Made by a program: the position numbers and the translations under genes
In this document: positions 16,268 to 27,112 of the stretch, in pieces
How positions within the stretch are numbered: position 1 is the stretch's first letter
Layout of the letters: each line of letters begins with the position of its first letter
Notes under the pieces: generated by a model
What the model saw: the letters and a program-made list of their open reading frames with translations, nothing else
Database searches by the model: none
What the model was told of the DNA's origin: nothing
Origin: Streptomyces sp. NBC_00490
Lineage (GTDB): Bacteria > Actinomycetota > Actinomycetes > Streptomycetales > Streptomycetaceae
DNA: 64,000 nucleotides
NCBI RefSeq assembly: GCF_036013645.1
Contig: NZ_CP107869.1
Span: forward strand, 6,758,001-6,822,000
Direction of reading: 5' to 3'

Positions 16268-19200
16268 CTACGCCTCGAACACCTCACGCACCAGCTGTTC
16301 CTGCTCGGCCTGGTGGCGCTTGGCCGAGCCGACCGCCGGGGACGAGCCGTGCGGGCGCGAGATGCGTCGCAGGCGCTCGCCGTGCGGGACGTCCGCGCCG
16401 ACCGCGAGGTCGAGGTGGTCGATCAGGTTGAGGGCGATGAAGGGCCATGCGCCCTGGTTCGCCGGCTCCTCCTGGGCCCACAGGTACTTCTCGGCGTTCG
16501 GGTACTTGGCGATCTCCGCCTGGACCTCGGCGCCGGGCAGCGGGTACAGGCGCTCGATACGGATGATCGCCGTGTCCGTGTTGCCCCGCTTGGTGCGCTC
16601 GGCATCCAGGTCGTAGTACAGCTTGCCCGTCACGAAGACGACCTTGCGCACCGCGGCCGGGTCCGGCACCGTCGAGTCGCCGATGACCGGGCGGAACTGA
16701 CCCGACGTGAACTCCTCCGTCTTCGACGCGGCGGCCTTGAGGCGCAGCATCGACTTCGGGGTGAAGACCACCAGCGGCTTGTGGTGCGGGTTGTGCACCT
16801 GCCACCGCAGGAGGTGGAAGTAGTTCGACGGCAGGGTCGGCATCGCGACCGTCATGTTGTTCTGGGCGCAGAGCTGGAGGAAGCGCTCGACACGGGCCGA
16901 GGAGTGGTCCGGGCCCTGGCCCTCGTAGCCGTGCGGGAGGAGGAGGGTGACGCCGGAGGTCTGGCCCCACTTCTGCTCCGCCGCCGAGATGTACTCGTCG
17001 ACCACCGTCTGGGCGCCGTTGACGAAGTCGCCGAACTGCGCCTCCCACATCACGAGCGCGTCGGGGCGGGCCAGCGAGTAGCCGTACTCGAAGCCCATGA
17101 CCGCGTACTCGGACAGCAGGGAGTTGTAGACGTTGTAGCGCGCCTGGTCCTCGGCGAGGTACTGGAGCGGGGTGTGCTCCTCGCCCGTCTCACGGTCGAT
17201 GAGGACCGCGTGGCGCTGGCCGAAGGTGCCGCGCTGGGAGTCCTGGCCGGAGAGCCGGACCGGGGTGCCCTCCAGCAGGAGGGAGCCGACGGCCAGCGTC
17301 TCGCCCATGCCCCAGTCGATCGTGCCGTCCTCGACCATCGTCGCCCGGCGCTGCAGCTGCGGCAGCAGACGCGGGTGGACGTGGAAGCTGTCGGGGATGT
17401 TGACCTGGGACTCGGCGATCCGCTTCACGGTCTCCGAGGTGATCGCGGTGTTCACGGCGACCGGGAAGTCCGCCTGCGGGTCCGAGATCGGTCCCGCGGC
17501 CGGCTGGGCCGTGATGGCCTCGCGGACCTCGGTGAAGACCTTCTCCAGCTGGCCCTGGTAGTCCTGAAGGGCCTGCTCGGCCTCTTCCAGGGTGATGTCG
17601 CCGCGACCGATGAGGGACTCGGTGTAGAGCTTGCGCACCGAGCGCTTCTTGTCGATCAGGTCGTACATCAGCGGCTGGGTGAAGGCCGGGTTGTCCGACT
17701 CGTTGTGACCGCGGCGGCGGTAGCAGATGAGGTCGATCACGACGTCCTTGTTGAACGCCTGACGGAACTCGAAGGCCAGCCGGGCCACGCGGACGACGGC
17801 CTCGGGGTCGTCGCCGTTCACGTGGAAGATCGGCGCCTCGATCATGCGGGCCACGTCCGTGGCGTACATCGAGGAACGCGACGACTCGGGAGCCGCCGTG
17901 AAGCCGACCTGGTTGTTGATGACGATGTGGACCGTGCCGCCGGTGCGGTAGCCGCGCAGCTGCGACATGTTCAGGGTCTCGGCCACCACGCCCTGGCCCG
18001 CGAAGGCCGCGTCACCGTGCAGGGCGACCGGCAGGACGGTGAAGTCCGTGCCGCCCTTGTTGATGATGTCCTGCTTGGCGCGGGCGATGCCCTCGATGAC
18101 CGGGTCGACCGTCTCCAGGTGGGACGGGTTCGCGGCCAGCGAGACGGTGATCTGCTCGCCGTCCAGGCCGGTGAAGGTGCCCTGGGCGCCCAGGTGGTAC
18201 TTCACGTCGCCGGAGCCGTGCATCGACTTCGGGTCGAGGTTGCCCTCGAACTCGCGGAAGATCTGGGCGTACGACTTGCCGACGATGTTCGCGAGGACGT
18301 TCAGCCGGCCGCGGTGGGCCATGCCGATGACGACCTCGTCCAGGCGCGACTCGGCCGCGCTGTCGATGACCGCGTCCAGCAGCGGGATGACGGACTCGCC
18401 GCCCTCGAGCGAGAAGCGCTTCTGGCCGACGTACTTCGTCTGCAGGAAGGTCTCGAAAGCCTCCGCCGCGTTCAGCCGGCGCAGGATGCGCAGCTGCTCC
18501 TCACGCTCCGGCTTGGAGTGCGCGCGCTCGATGCGGTCCTGGATCCACTTGCGCTGCTTGGGGTCCTGGATGTGCATGAACTCGACACCGGTGGTGCGGC
18601 AGTACGAGTCGCGCAGCACGCCCAGGATGTCGCGCAGCTTCATCAGGGACTTGCCCGCGAAACCGCCGACCGCGAACTCGCGCTCCAGGTCCCACAGGGT
18701 GAGGCCGTGCTCGGTGATGTCCAGGTCGGGGTGCTTGCGCTGGCGGTACTCCAGCGGGTCGGTGTCGGCCATGACGTGGCCGCGGACCCGGTAGGAGTGG
18801 ATCAGCTCGAAGACGCGGGCGGCCTTGGTGACGTCGTCGTCGTGGCTGGCGTCGATGTCCTTGAGCCAGCGGACCGGCTCGTAGGGGATGCGCAGGGCCT
18901 CGAAGATGTCGTCGTAGAAGCCGCCCTCGCCGAGGAGGAGGTTCGCGACGATCCGCAGGAACTCGCCGGAGGCGGCGCCCTGGATGACCCGGTGGTCGTA
19001 GGTCGACGTGAGCGTCATGACCTTCGAGATGCCGAGCTTGTTCAGGGTGTCCTGGGAGGTGCCCTGGAACTCCGCCGGGTAGTCCATGGAGCCGACGCCC
19101 ATGATCACGGACTGTCCGGGCATCAGACGCGGCACGGAGTGCACGGTGCCGAGGCCGCCGGGGTTGGTCAGGGAGACCGTGACACCCGAGAAGTCGTCCA

Positions 19201-20062
19201 TCGTCAGCTTGCCGTCGCGGGCGCGGCGGACGATGTCCTCGTAGGCCTGCCAGAACTCGAAGAAGTTCAGCGTCTCGGCCTTCTTGATGCCCGCGACGAC
19301 CAGCTGGCGGTCGCCGTTGGGCTTCACCAGGTCGATGGCGAGGCCGAAGTTGATGTGCTCCGGCTTGACCAGGGTCGGCTTGCCGTCCTTCTCCGTGAAG
19401 GAGTAGTTCATCGACGGCATGGCCTTGATGGCCTGCACCATCGCGTACCCGATCAGGTGCGTGAAGGAGATCTTCCCGCCCCGGGCGCGCTTCAGGTGGT
19501 TGTTGATGACGATGCGGTTGTCGAAGAGCAGCTTCACCGGGACCGCGCGCACGGACGTGGCCGTGGGCACCTCGATCGAGGCGTTCATGTTCTTCGCGAC
19601 GGCGGCGGCGGGGCCACGCAGCGTGACCAGCTCCGGGCCGCCCGCGGACGCGGCGGCGGGCTCGGCCTTCGGCTTGGCCGCGGCGGGCTGCGCCGCGGCC
19701 GGAGCCGGGGCGGCGGCCTTCACGGGCGCCGGAGCGGCGGCCGCGGGCTGGGCGGCCGCGGGCGCGGCGGGAGCCGGAGCGGGCACCGCGGGAGCCGGTG
19801 GAGCGGCCGGGGCGGCAGGCGCGGCCTGGGCCGGCGCGGCGGCGGGGGCCGGAGCGGCCGCCGTCGGGGCGGCAGCGGCGCCCGGCTTGTAGTCGGCGAA
19901 GAAGTCCCACCAGGCTCGGTCGACCGAGTTCGGATCCTGGAGGTACTGCTGATAGATCTCGTCGACGAGCCACTCATTGGGACCGAACGCAGCAGCAGGG
20001 TTCTTCCCCGCTTGGTCGGTGTCGGTCGAGATGCTCGAGTTACTGGGGGACTGTGACGACAC
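16268..20062 (-). CDS. kgd: multifunctional 2-oxoglutarate dehydrogenase / decarboxylase (E2-E1 fusion)
   Basis: A 1264-residue actinobacterial-type enzyme of the TCA cycle. Order of parts: an E1 N-terminal helix ([20 protein letters not shown], residues about 28-47); an Ala/Pro-rich linker (about 65-150); a succinyltransferase E2 core ending at the catalytic region [10 protein letters not shown]; then the thiamine-diphosphate E1 domain ([32 protein letters not shown]) and the transketolase-like C-terminal half ([35 protein letters not shown]). There is no separate sucB in this type; E3 and lipoyl E2 come from elsewhere. GTG 20062 was chosen by the conserved start [12 protein letters not shown]; it lies 281 bases below the sensor-kinase gene. 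Confidence 0.96.
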   Translation of the reverse strand: MSSQSPSNSSISTDTDQAGKNPAAAFGPNEWLVDEIYQQYLQDPNSVDRAWWDFFADYKPGAAAAPTAAAPAPAAAPAQAAPAAPAAPPAPAVPAPAPAAPAAAQPAAAAPAPVKAAAPAPAAAQPAAAKPKAEPAAASAGGPELVTLRGPAAAVAKNMNASIEVPTATSVRAVPVKLLFDNRIVINNHLKRARGGKISFTHLIGYAMVQAIKAMPSMNYSFTEKDGKPTLVKPEHINFGLAIDLVKPNGDRQLVVAGIKKAETLNFFEFWQAYEDIVRRARDGKLTMDDFSGVTVSLTNPGGLGTVHSVPRLMPGQSVIMGVGSMDYPAEFQGTSQDTLNKLGISKVMTLTSTYDHRVIQGAASGEFLRIVANLLLGEGGFYDDIFEALRIPYEPVRWLKDIDASHDDDVTKAARVFELIHSYRVRGHVMADTDPLEYRQRKHPDLDITEHGLTLWDLEREFAVGGFAGKSLMKLRDILGVLRDSYCRTTGVEFMHIQDPKQRKWIQDRIERAHSKPEREEQLRILRRLNAAEAFETFLQTKYVGQKRFSLEGGESVIPLLDAVIDSAAESRLDEVVIGMAHRGRLNVLANIVGKSYAQIFREFEGNLDPKSMHGSGDVKYHLGAQGTFTGLDGEQITVSLAANPSHLETVDPVIEGIARAKQDIINKGGTDFTVLPVALHGDAAFAGQGVVAETLNMSQLRGYRTGGTVHIVINNQVGFTAAPESSRSSMYATDVARMIEAPIFHVNGDDPEAVVRVARLAFEFRQAFNKDVVIDLICYRRRGHNESDNPAFTQPLMYDLIDKKRSVRKLYTESLIGRGDITLEEAEQALQDYQGQLEKVFTEVREAITAQPAAGPISDPQADFPVAVNTAITSETVKRIAESQVNIPDSFHVHPRLLPQLQRRATMVEDGTIDWGMGETLAVGSLLLEGTPVRLSGQDSQRGTFGQRHAVLIDRETGEEHTPLQYLAEDQARYNVYNSLLSEYAVMGFEYGYSLARPDALVMWEAQFGDFVNGAQTVVDEYISAAEQKWGQTSGVTLLLPHGYEGQGPDHSSARVERFLQLCAQNNMTVAMPTLPSNYFHLLRWQVHNPHHKPLVVFTPKSMLRLKAAASKTEEFTSGQFRPVIGDSTVPDPAAVRKVVFVTGKLYYDLDAERTKRGNTDTAIIRIERLYPLPGAEVQAEIAKYPNAEKYLWAQEEPANQGAWPFIALNLIDHLDLAVGADVPHGERLRRISRPHGSSPAVGSAKRHQAEQEQLVREVFEA

Positions 20063-20343
20063 GGCGGCAACCGCCCTCTTCCGCTTCACAAGGTGATGGA
20101 CAGCGGGAATAAAGGCTACGCCCCCATGGCCGGGAAGTTCAGGCCGGGCAAGGTCATCGTCGTGTAAGTCACATCGGAAAGCGTGTTTCGGGGCCAGAAA
20201 TGGCGGGAAACAAGCGTGGTTCCGCTTCAGAAGGGAAGGGCGCAGCCGGACCCCGGACGCCGATGGCGCGGGCCTGTGGCCGATCACACGTGTCCGTCAG
20301 CGCGGACGCACATGGATCTTGTGGCTCCGGTTCGAACTTTACG
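20063..20343 (-). promoter_or_regulatory. probable promoter region of kgd
   Basis: 281 bases upstream of kgd and downstream of the sensor-kinase stop. No coding frame with family support. The region must hold the kgd promoter; I could not identify specific elements with confidence. Confidence 0.4.
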
Positions 20344-21446
20344 TCAACTTGGCAGAGATGGAAGTCCCGGAAGGGTGACAAGGATCCGGCAACCCCGCTC
20401 GGATTCAGCCACTCCGATCCGGCCGCCGTGCAGATCCACCGCCCAGCGGGCGATCGCCAGACCGAGCCCGGTGCCGCCGTCGCTGCCGGGACCGTGCGGC
20501 CGGTTCACGGCCCCCCGGTTGAACCGCTCGAAGACGCGATGCCACTCCGAGCGCGGGATACCGGGGCCCTCGTCGAGAACCTCCAGCTCCAGGGAGTCCG
20601 ACAGCGCCCCGCGCCGGGCCTTCACCGTCACGCGCCCGTGCGGCGGGCTGTGCTTGACCGCGTTGTCGATCAGGTTGGCCACGACCTGGTGGATCCGCTC
20701 CGGGTCCGCGTTGGCGGTCAGCTCGGGCGGGGACACGTCCAGGTGCAGATGCACGTCCGTACGCGTGTGACTGCCCGATCCGGAGGCGATGCCCGCACGC
20801 GCCGAAGCGACCATGTTGGCCTCCTTCAGCACGCCCGACAGATACGGCCACACCTCGAAACGACGCGTCTTCAGCGGTACGACGCCGTTGTCGAGGCGGG
20901 AGAGGTCCAGCAGCGTCTCGACCAGTCGGCCGAGCCGCTCCGTCTGTTTCAGTGCCGTCCGCATCGTCTCGGGGTCCGCGGGCGAGACCCCGTCCACGAT
21001 GTTCTCCAGCACCGCCCGCAATCCCGCGATGGGGGTGCGCAGCTCATGGGAGACATTCGCCACGAGCTCCTTGCGCTGCTGCTCCTGGGCCTCCAGGTCG
21101 TCGGCCATCCGGTTGATGGTCTCGGCGAGGTCGCCCAGCTCGTCCCGGCGGTTCTCCCGCACCCGGCGCGTGTAGTCGCCGTGCGAGATGGACCGGGCCA
21201 CCGCGTTCATCTCGTCCAGCGGAGCCGTGAGCGAATGCGCCACGAACTGCGTAATGAGCAGTGTGGCGATCATCGAGAACACCGTGATGAAGCGCAGCTC
21301 CGTCTTGGTGCGAACCGCGATCATCGACAGACCCGTGGTGATCAGGACCGAGGTGACGACGAGCGCACCCAGCTTGGTCTTGATCGAGAACGGGCGCACG
21401 CCGCCCCAGGGCTCCCAGGGACCTCTCCGTCCGGACGGACCGCCGC

Positions 21447-21450
<4 letters not shown>
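20344..21450 (-). CDS. two-component sensor histidine kinase
   Basis: A 368-residue membrane kinase. Two transmembrane helices (residues about 26-46 and 53-72) are separated by only a few residues, so there is almost no external sensing domain; a HAMP segment follows (to about 125). The phospho-acceptor is H135 in ANVSHELRTP. The ATP-binding domain shows the N box NLIDNAVKHSPP, G1 DEGPGIP and G2 GTGLGLAIARWAVDLHGG. ATG 21450 overlaps the stop of the response-regulator gene by 4 bases, so they are one operon. Stimulus unknown. Confidence 0.93.
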
Positions 21451-22187
<737 letters not shown>

Positions 22188-22321
22188 CGCCCGCCCCAAG
22201 GGTTGCTTTCCGGAATCAGTGGGGTGATCCCGCTTACTGGCTTATGCCTGCGCATGCTTGCGATTGACGCTTGAATGATCTGCGCCAGGGAAGCAGAGTA
22301 CGGGGAGTCACCACGCCTCGG

Positions 22322-22999
22322 CTATCCAGGTCGGACCCCGAGATGCACGACGTCCGGAACGCCCCGGGCAACCGGCACCTCTTCGGTACGCACCCCCCGG
22401 AACCCGGCATTCCGTAGGGATCCCTCGAATTCCGGCGAAGGCTGCGCCGACCACACGGCGAGCACCCCGCCGGGTCTCAACACCCTTGCGCAGCTGGCCA
22501 GTCCGCTCGCCGAGTAGAGCCCTTCGTTGCCCTCCGTGACGGTCCAGTCGGGTCCGTTGTCGATGTCCAGGCACAGCGCGTCGTACGTGTTCGATGTCTC
22601 ATTCACATAAGCGACAAGATCCGTTTCCAGAATCTCGGTCCGTGGATCGGCGAGCGCCGGCGCCGAGAGCGCGGACAGCGGGCCGTGGCGGTGCCAGTCG
22701 ATCACGGCCGTCTCGCGCTCCACGACGGTGATGCGGCCCCAGCGGGGATTTGCGGCCGCGTGGGCGAGCGAGAACCCGACGCCGAGCCCGCCGATCAGCA
22801 CACGCGGCTCGGGCCGCCCGTCCAGCGCGTCGAGCGCCACGTCCATCAGCAGCCGCTCCGAGCGCCCGTCGGAGGTGTCCATCAGGAAGCACCCGTTGGC
22901 GATGATCTGCAGCAACTCACCGTGGCGGCGCAGCACGACCTCACCGTGCGGGCCCTCACGACGGTCCAGGACTTCGGGGATGTCGTACGAGATGGGCAT
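22322..22999 (-). CDS. spermidine-synthase-like methyltransferase-fold protein (in-frame 3' part of the GH3 frame)
   Basis: Counted from its own ATG at 22999, a 225-residue protein with the spermidine synthase fold. The SAM/dcSAM site is RVLIGGLGVGFSLAHA, followed by ITVVERETAVIDWH, LETDLVAYV and YDALCLDIDNGPDW. The aspartates of true spermidine synthases that hold putrescine are only partly conserved, and this kind of streptomycete protein may be a non-polyamine methyltransferase relative. GGGCGG just ahead of the ATG is a modest ribosome site. In other genomes such a protein would be expected to stand alone; here no stop separates it from GH3. Confidence 0.75.
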   Translation of the reverse strand: MPISYDIPEVLDRREGPHGEVVLRRHGELLQIIANGCFLMDTSDGRSERLLMDVALDALDGRPEPRVLIGGLGVGFSLAHAAANPRWGRITVVERETAVIDWHRHGPLSALSAPALADPRTEILETDLVAYVNETSNTYDALCLDIDNGPDWTVTEGNEGLYSASGLASCARVLRPGGVLAVWSAQPSPEFEGSLRNAGFRGVRTEEVPVARGVPDVVHLGVRPG

Positions 23000-24865
23000 C
23001 CGCCCATTCTGGCAGTCCGGTGGCGGGTGCACAGGGAATTGCCCGGGGCCCGGCTCCCCCCACGGGACGGGCCCCGGGCGGGCGGGGATGGATTCAGGTC
23101 CCCGCCGGTCAGGGGTGCTCTGCAGGGCCAGTCCGTGGCCGTACGGGAACACCGGGTCCTCGGTGTCGTCGGGAACGTCGGACCGTGCGGCCGCCACCGC
23201 CGCCATGGAGCGCGGCAGTTCGAAGGGCAGCCGGCCCTCCGCCCGTGCCCGTCCGAAGGCCACGTCGAGCAACGCGGCGTCGCAGGCGCCGAAGTCGGCG
23301 ACCAGGGCGGCCGCGCGCTCGGCGATCTCCGGGAGCACGGCGGGCCGTTCGAGGTTGACGCACACCAGCGTCGGCACGGTGTCCAGGAGCCGCAGGATCT
23401 CCTTCAGCTGGTCCTCGGGGAAGGCGAGCGAACCCGCGTGGAAGAAGGACTCGAAGGCGCCGGTGCGCGGCTCGAAGGGCGTCCGCAGCCGCAGCACCGC
23501 CACGTCCGCCTCGGCCGGGTCCGCCACGACATTGCCGTACGCCGCCGCCGTCTTCTCGCTCACGCCCCGGACATAGAGGTCGGGGCGCTCGGCGAGGGGC
23601 AGCAGGGAGTGGTTGGTCAGGACGGTCAGCGCGCGGCGCTGGGCGGCGGCGCCGAGGGCGGTGAACTCGCTCGCGCCCACGGTCTCCTCGGCCCGGTCGA
23701 CATCGACGTACGGATTCTCGAAGAGCCCGAGGACGAACTTCTCGCGCAGCAGCCGTCGTACGGAGTCGTCGACACGGTCCTCGGAGATCCGGCCGGAGCG
23801 GACCAGTTCCACGATCACCTCGGGGCACTGCTCGCCGCCGAACTGGTCGGTGCCCGCGTCCAGGGCCTTCGCGGCGCGTTCGGGAACCGACAGGTGCTCC
23901 ACGCCCCAGGCGCGGGCCTCGGCGGGTTCGCCGAGGATCTCGGCGTCGTTGAGGAGGCCCCAGTCGGTGCAGACGATGCCCCGGAAGCCGAGGCGTTCGC
24001 GCAGGAGGCCGGTCAGGACGTCCTTGTTGAAGCCGAAGCCGACCTCCTCCCAGTCGGTGCCGACGGGCCGGCCGTAGTACGGCATCATCTGCGAACACCC
24101 GGCCTCGATCGCGGCCTTGAAGGGTTCCAGGTGGTGGTCGCGCATCCCGCCCGGGTACACCTGGTCCTTGCCGTGCGCGAAGTGCGGGTCCTCGCCGTCC
24201 TTCTGCGGGCCGCCGCCCGGGAAGTGCTTGACCATCGCGGCGACCGACTCCGGGCCGAGCCGCGGGCCCTGCAGGCCGCGGACGTACGCCCGGACCAGCT
24301 CGCTCGTCACCTCCGCGCTGGAGCCGAACGTGCCCGACTGGCGGGACCAGCGCGGCTCGGTCGCCAGGTCGATCTGCGGGTGCAGGGCGACCCGGAAGCC
24401 GACCGCCAGATACTCGCGGCGCACGGTGTCCGCGAACCTCTCCACCAGCTCGGCGTCCCCGATCGCGGCCAGGCCCAGCGGTTCCGGCCAGGCCGAGAAG
24501 TCGCCGGCCAGGAAGGAGGCGCCCGGGTTGTCGGTGAACGCGTGCCGCGGGTCGGTGGAGAGGGTGAGCGGAATGCCGAGCCGGGTGCTCGCGGCCAGTT
24601 CCTGGACCCGGTTGACCCAGGTGGCCATCTCACGGGCGGTGCCCTGGCCGATCAGGTTGAAGTGGCTCAACCGGCGCTCCGTCACGAGTTCGGTGGTGCC
24701 GCACGTCAGGAACGAGCCGTCCTCGGCGAGGGTGCCGTCCGGGCCCATGGCGAGCATGGTGTGGAAGAGCTGGCCGGCCTTGTCCTCCAGTGTCATGCGG
24801 GAGAGGAGGTCCGCCACGCGCTCGTCGACGGGGCGGTTCGGATCGCGGTACGTGGGGGTCGTCAT
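22322..24865 (-). CDS. GH3-family glycosidase reading in frame into a spermidine-synthase-like module
   Basis: One uninterrupted 847-codon frame. Residues 1 to about 578 are a glycoside hydrolase family 3 enzyme: KHFPGGGPQ (213-221) and the nucleophile region GFRGIVCTDWG with D301, then the C-terminal alpha/beta sandwich ending YGHGLALQ. GH3 enzymes remove terminal beta-linked sugars; the substrate is not readable. Residues from about 623 on are a spermidine-synthase-like protein (see 22322-22999). Between them lie about 44 low-complexity residues encoded over a long G+C stem-loop (23041-23079) that looks like a transcription terminator, so the frame has probably lost a stop. ATG 24865 follows AGGGAAT. 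It lies 25 bases below an MFS carrier gene. Confidence 0.8.
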   Translation of the reverse strand: MTTPTYRDPNRPVDERVADLLSRMTLEDKAGQLFHTMLAMGPDGTLAEDGSFLTCGTTELVTERRLSHFNLIGQGTAREMATWVNRVQELAASTRLGIPLTLSTDPRHAFTDNPGASFLAGDFSAWPEPLGLAAIGDAELVERFADTVRREYLAVGFRVALHPQIDLATEPRWSRQSGTFGSSAEVTSELVRAYVRGLQGPRLGPESVAAMVKHFPGGGPQKDGEDPHFAHGKDQVYPGGMRDHHLEPFKAAIEAGCSQMMPYYGRPVGTDWEEVGFGFNKDVLTGLLRERLGFRGIVCTDWGLLNDAEILGEPAEARAWGVEHLSVPERAAKALDAGTDQFGGEQCPEVIVELVRSGRISEDRVDDSVRRLLREKFVLGLFENPYVDVDRAEETVGASEFTALGAAAQRRALTVLTNHSLLPLAERPDLYVRGVSEKTAAAYGNVVADPAEADVAVLRLRTPFEPRTGAFESFFHAGSLAFPEDQLKEILRLLDTVPTLVCVNLERPAVLPEIAERAAALVADFGACDAALLDVAFGRARAEGRLPFELPRSMAAVAAARSDVPDDTEDPVFPYGHGLALQSTPDRRGPESIPARPGPVPWGEPGPGQFPVHPPPDCQNGRMPISYDIPEVLDRREGPHGEVVLRRHGELLQIIANGCFLMDTSDGRSERLLMDVALDALDGRPEPRVLIGGLGVGFSLAHAAANPRWGRITVVERETAVIDWHRHGPLSALSAPALADPRTEILETDLVAYVNETSNTYDALCLDIDNGPDWTVTEGNEGLYSASGLASCARVLRPGGVLAVWSAQPSPEFEGSLRNAGFRGVRTEEVPVARGVPDVVHLGVRPG
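23041..23079 (-). terminator. terminator-like stem-loop inside the GH3/SpdS frame
   Basis: A perfect 12-bp inverted repeat, GCCCGGGGCCCG (23041-23052) with CGGGCCCCGGGC (23068-23079), loop 15. It is exactly where the GH3 gene would be expected to end, about 40 bases upstream of the ATG of the spermidine-synthase-like part, which argues that the two were separate genes. Confidence 0.7.
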
Positions 24866-24889
24866 CCCGGAATTCCCTAAGACGTGGGC

Positions 24890-26179
24890 TTACTTGACGC
24901 TACGGATGCACTGGACGGCCAGCGCGCCCAGTACGGCGGCGATCGCGCCGAACAGGAACAGCGCGCTGTAGTTGCCGCCGCCTGTGCCGATCGCGAGGAA
25001 CGCGGGGGCGACGATGGGGACGAGGGACTGGGGGAGGGCGTTGCCGATGTTCAGGACGCCCATGTCCTTGGCGGACTCCTCCGGGTTGGGGAGCACGGCC
25101 GCGGCGAGCGCCATGTCGACGGAGAGGTAGAGCCCCTCGCCGAAGCCGAAGACGACCACGGCGGCGACATACATCCCGAAGGACTGGGCTGTGGCGATCA
25201 TGGCGAGGCTGACCGCCATGATCAGCGAGGAGCCCAGCACATACGGCTTGCGGCGGCCCGAGCGGTCGGAGAGCTGGCCGCCGAGCAGGGAGCCGAGGAC
25301 GATCGCGACGACCATGGCGACGGTGCCGGTGAAGAGCTTTCCGGTGACCTGTTCGTCGGAGTAACCGAGGCGGTCCATGAGGAAGTACACCTGGTAGCTG
25401 GTGACGCAGGAGGCGCCGGTGAAGACCAGGAAGCGGCCGGCGAAGTTCCACGCGAAGTCGGGGTGCTTGCGCGGGTCGACCCAGAAGCTGCGCAGGAACT
25501 CCCGCAAGCTGTACGGCTGGAAGGCGCCTGCGCGGGCCGGGCGGTCCTTCATCACGGCGGCGAGCGAACCGACCGTGACCAGGCCGATCACGCCGGGCAC
25601 CAGGAAGGCGAGGGCCATCGAGCCGCTGAACGCCTGGGCCATGGCGGAGCCGGCGATGATCGCGAACGGGGTGGTCATGCCGACCATGCCGCAGACGCGG
25701 CCCATCTGGCGCTGCGGGATCAGGTCGGGGATGCAGGAGGTCAGCGCGGCGAGGGTGGCGTTGATGCCGAGCTGGGCGAGGGTCCAGCCGAGCAGCAGGG
25801 TCGGCACGTCGGTGCCGACGGCGACCACCGCGAGTCCGCCGAGGCCGGCCAGCATGCCGCCGACAAGCCATGGGCGACGGCGGCCGAAGCGGCTGGTGGT
25901 GCGGTCGGAGAGGGCTCCGAAGACCGGGTTGCCGAGCATCGCGAGCAGCGCGCCGACGGAGAGCACCTGGCCGAGGGCCGCGCCGCGGTCCGCCTCCGGG
26001 ACGATCTGGCTGACCCGGAGGGCGAGGGTCACCATGACCGGGGTGAGGACGGCGAGGTAGGCGCCGAACTGGGCGAGGGCGAGAGCGGCGATCAGCTTGG
26101 CGGGGGCGGCCTGCTGCGGGGTCTCGACGGACGCTGGGGAGGTCGTCGCGTCGAGCGGGGCGTCGTGGCTCACGGCCAT
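24890..26179 (-). CDS. MFS transporter
   Basis: A 429-residue carrier with about twelve hydrophobic helices. The loop between helices 2 and 3 carries the MFS signature GALSDRTTSRFGRRRPW (residues about 88-104), and the equivalent loop between helices 8 and 9 is GGQLSDRSGRRKPYV, both typical of proton-coupled sugar or drug carriers. The position immediately upstream of a GH3 glycosidase (25 bases) suggests import of the oligosaccharide or its product. Transcription probably starts in the divergent region shared with the TetR gene at 26358. Confidence 0.9.
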   Translation of the reverse strand: MAVSHDAPLDATTSPASVETPQQAAPAKLIAALALAQFGAYLAVLTPVMVTLALRVSQIVPEADRGAALGQVLSVGALLAMLGNPVFGALSDRTTSRFGRRRPWLVGGMLAGLGGLAVVAVGTDVPTLLLGWTLAQLGINATLAALTSCIPDLIPQRQMGRVCGMVGMTTPFAIIAGSAMAQAFSGSMALAFLVPGVIGLVTVGSLAAVMKDRPARAGAFQPYSLREFLRSFWVDPRKHPDFAWNFAGRFLVFTGASCVTSYQVYFLMDRLGYSDEQVTGKLFTGTVAMVVAIVLGSLLGGQLSDRSGRRKPYVLGSSLIMAVSLAMIATAQSFGMYVAAVVVFGFGEGLYLSVDMALAAAVLPNPEESAKDMGVLNIGNALPQSLVPIVAPAFLAIGTGGGNYSALFLFGAIAAVLGALAVQCIRSVK

Positions 26180-26238
26180 GAGGCACTCCTGGGGGACGGG
26201 GGCGGCTTCGTTGCGCGCCGGCCCGCTCAGGGAAACAG

Positions 26239-26264
26239 CAAAACCGAGTGGGTACTAGGTTTTG
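26239..26264. promoter_or_regulatory. candidate TetR operator between MFS and TetR genes
   Basis: An 11-4-11 inverted repeat with one mismatch: CAAAACCGAGT (26239-26249), GGGT, ACTAGGTTTTG (26254-26264). It lies midway between the divergent start codons (26179 and 26358), where a repressor could control both the MFS-GH3 operon and its own gene. The size and symmetry fit a TetR dimer pair. Confidence 0.7.
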
Positions 26265-26357
26265 TTCGCGTGGGCAGAATCACGCCGCACATGGCTTGAA
26301 ATATGGGGCGTTTGACACGTGTAACCATCGGTCCGGGCGTCGGTTATCGTGACGGGC

Positions 26358-27017
26358 ATGGAGCCCAAGGAGAGCACCCGCACCGGCAAAGCCGCAGGCC
26401 GCGGCAGCTACGCGGTGGGTGACGAACGACGCTCGCGCATCCTCGACGCCGCCGTCGAACACTTCGCCCAGTGGGGCTTCCACGCCTCCTCCCTCGCCCG
26501 TATCGCCAAGGACGTCGGCATCACCCAGGGCGGTCTGCTGCACCACTTCCGCAGCAAGGAGGACCTGCTCGTACAGGTTCTGGAGCGCACGGAACGGCAG
26601 GACAAGGAGCGGTTCTTCGCGGAGGAGTCCGGCACCGCGGTGCAGTGCTACGCCAACCTCGTCCGCCTCCACGAGCACAACGCCGCACGCCTCGGCCGCA
26701 CACGGATGTTCAACGTCCTCCTGGCGGAGGCGGGCGATGTCGGTCATCCCGCGCACGCGTACTTCGTACGGCGGTACGCGGAGCTCGTCGAGGTCATGTC
26801 CGCCGCCTTCCGGCACGCGGTCCAGAGCGGTGAGCTGAGGCCCGGCACGGATGTCGTGGCCCTCGCGGAGGAGACGGCCGCCGTCATGGACGGGCTCCAG
26901 CTCCAGTGGGTGCTCGACCCGAAGGGCTTCGACATGGTCGGGCGGTTCCGGCAGTACGCGGACCGGCTGCTGCGGGCGGTCACCGTGGAAGGGATCGGGC
27001 TGCCGGACGGTTCTTGA
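26358..27017 (+). CDS. TetR/AcrR-family transcriptional regulator
   Basis: A 219-residue TetR-type repressor. The HTH is in the N-terminal third: RSRILDAAVEHFAQWGFHAS, SLARIAKDVGITQGGLLHHF and RSKEDLLVQVLERTE (residues about 25-80), a close match to the family consensus. The rest is the helical ligand-binding domain, of the TetR_C type with DGLQLQWVLDP. It is divergent from an MFS carrier and GH3 glycosidase, with a strong palindrome between; sugar-responsive control is likely but inferred. ATG 26358 chosen; GTG 26349 is also in frame. Confidence 0.9.
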   Translation: MEPKESTRTGKAAGRGSYAVGDERRSRILDAAVEHFAQWGFHASSLARIAKDVGITQGGLLHHFRSKEDLLVQVLERTERQDKERFFAEESGTAVQCYANLVRLHEHNAARLGRTRMFNVLLAEAGDVGHPAHAYFVRRYAELVEVMSAAFRHAVQSGELRPGTDVVALAEETAAVMDGLQLQWVLDPKGFDMVGRFRQYADRLLRAVTVEGIGLPDGS

Positions 27018-27112
27018 GAAGTACCTGTGAATCGGGGCCCGCGTGGCGCCGGTCACAGACACGGGGGCGGCGGAGTGCGAAGGCTGGAGCGACACGGAAG
27101 GAGCGCCTCACG

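Noticed and set aside
16097..20056. A 1319-codon open frame on the plus strand opposite the 2-oxoglutarate dehydrogenase gene
   Set aside because: It mirrors the real gene base for base, has a shadow-like composition (long runs of V, R, L, D, G), no ribosome site and no family features.
20325..20345. GGTTCGAAC near 20330 as a tRNA T-loop
   Set aside because: No flanking T-stem or acceptor pairing; chance occurrence.
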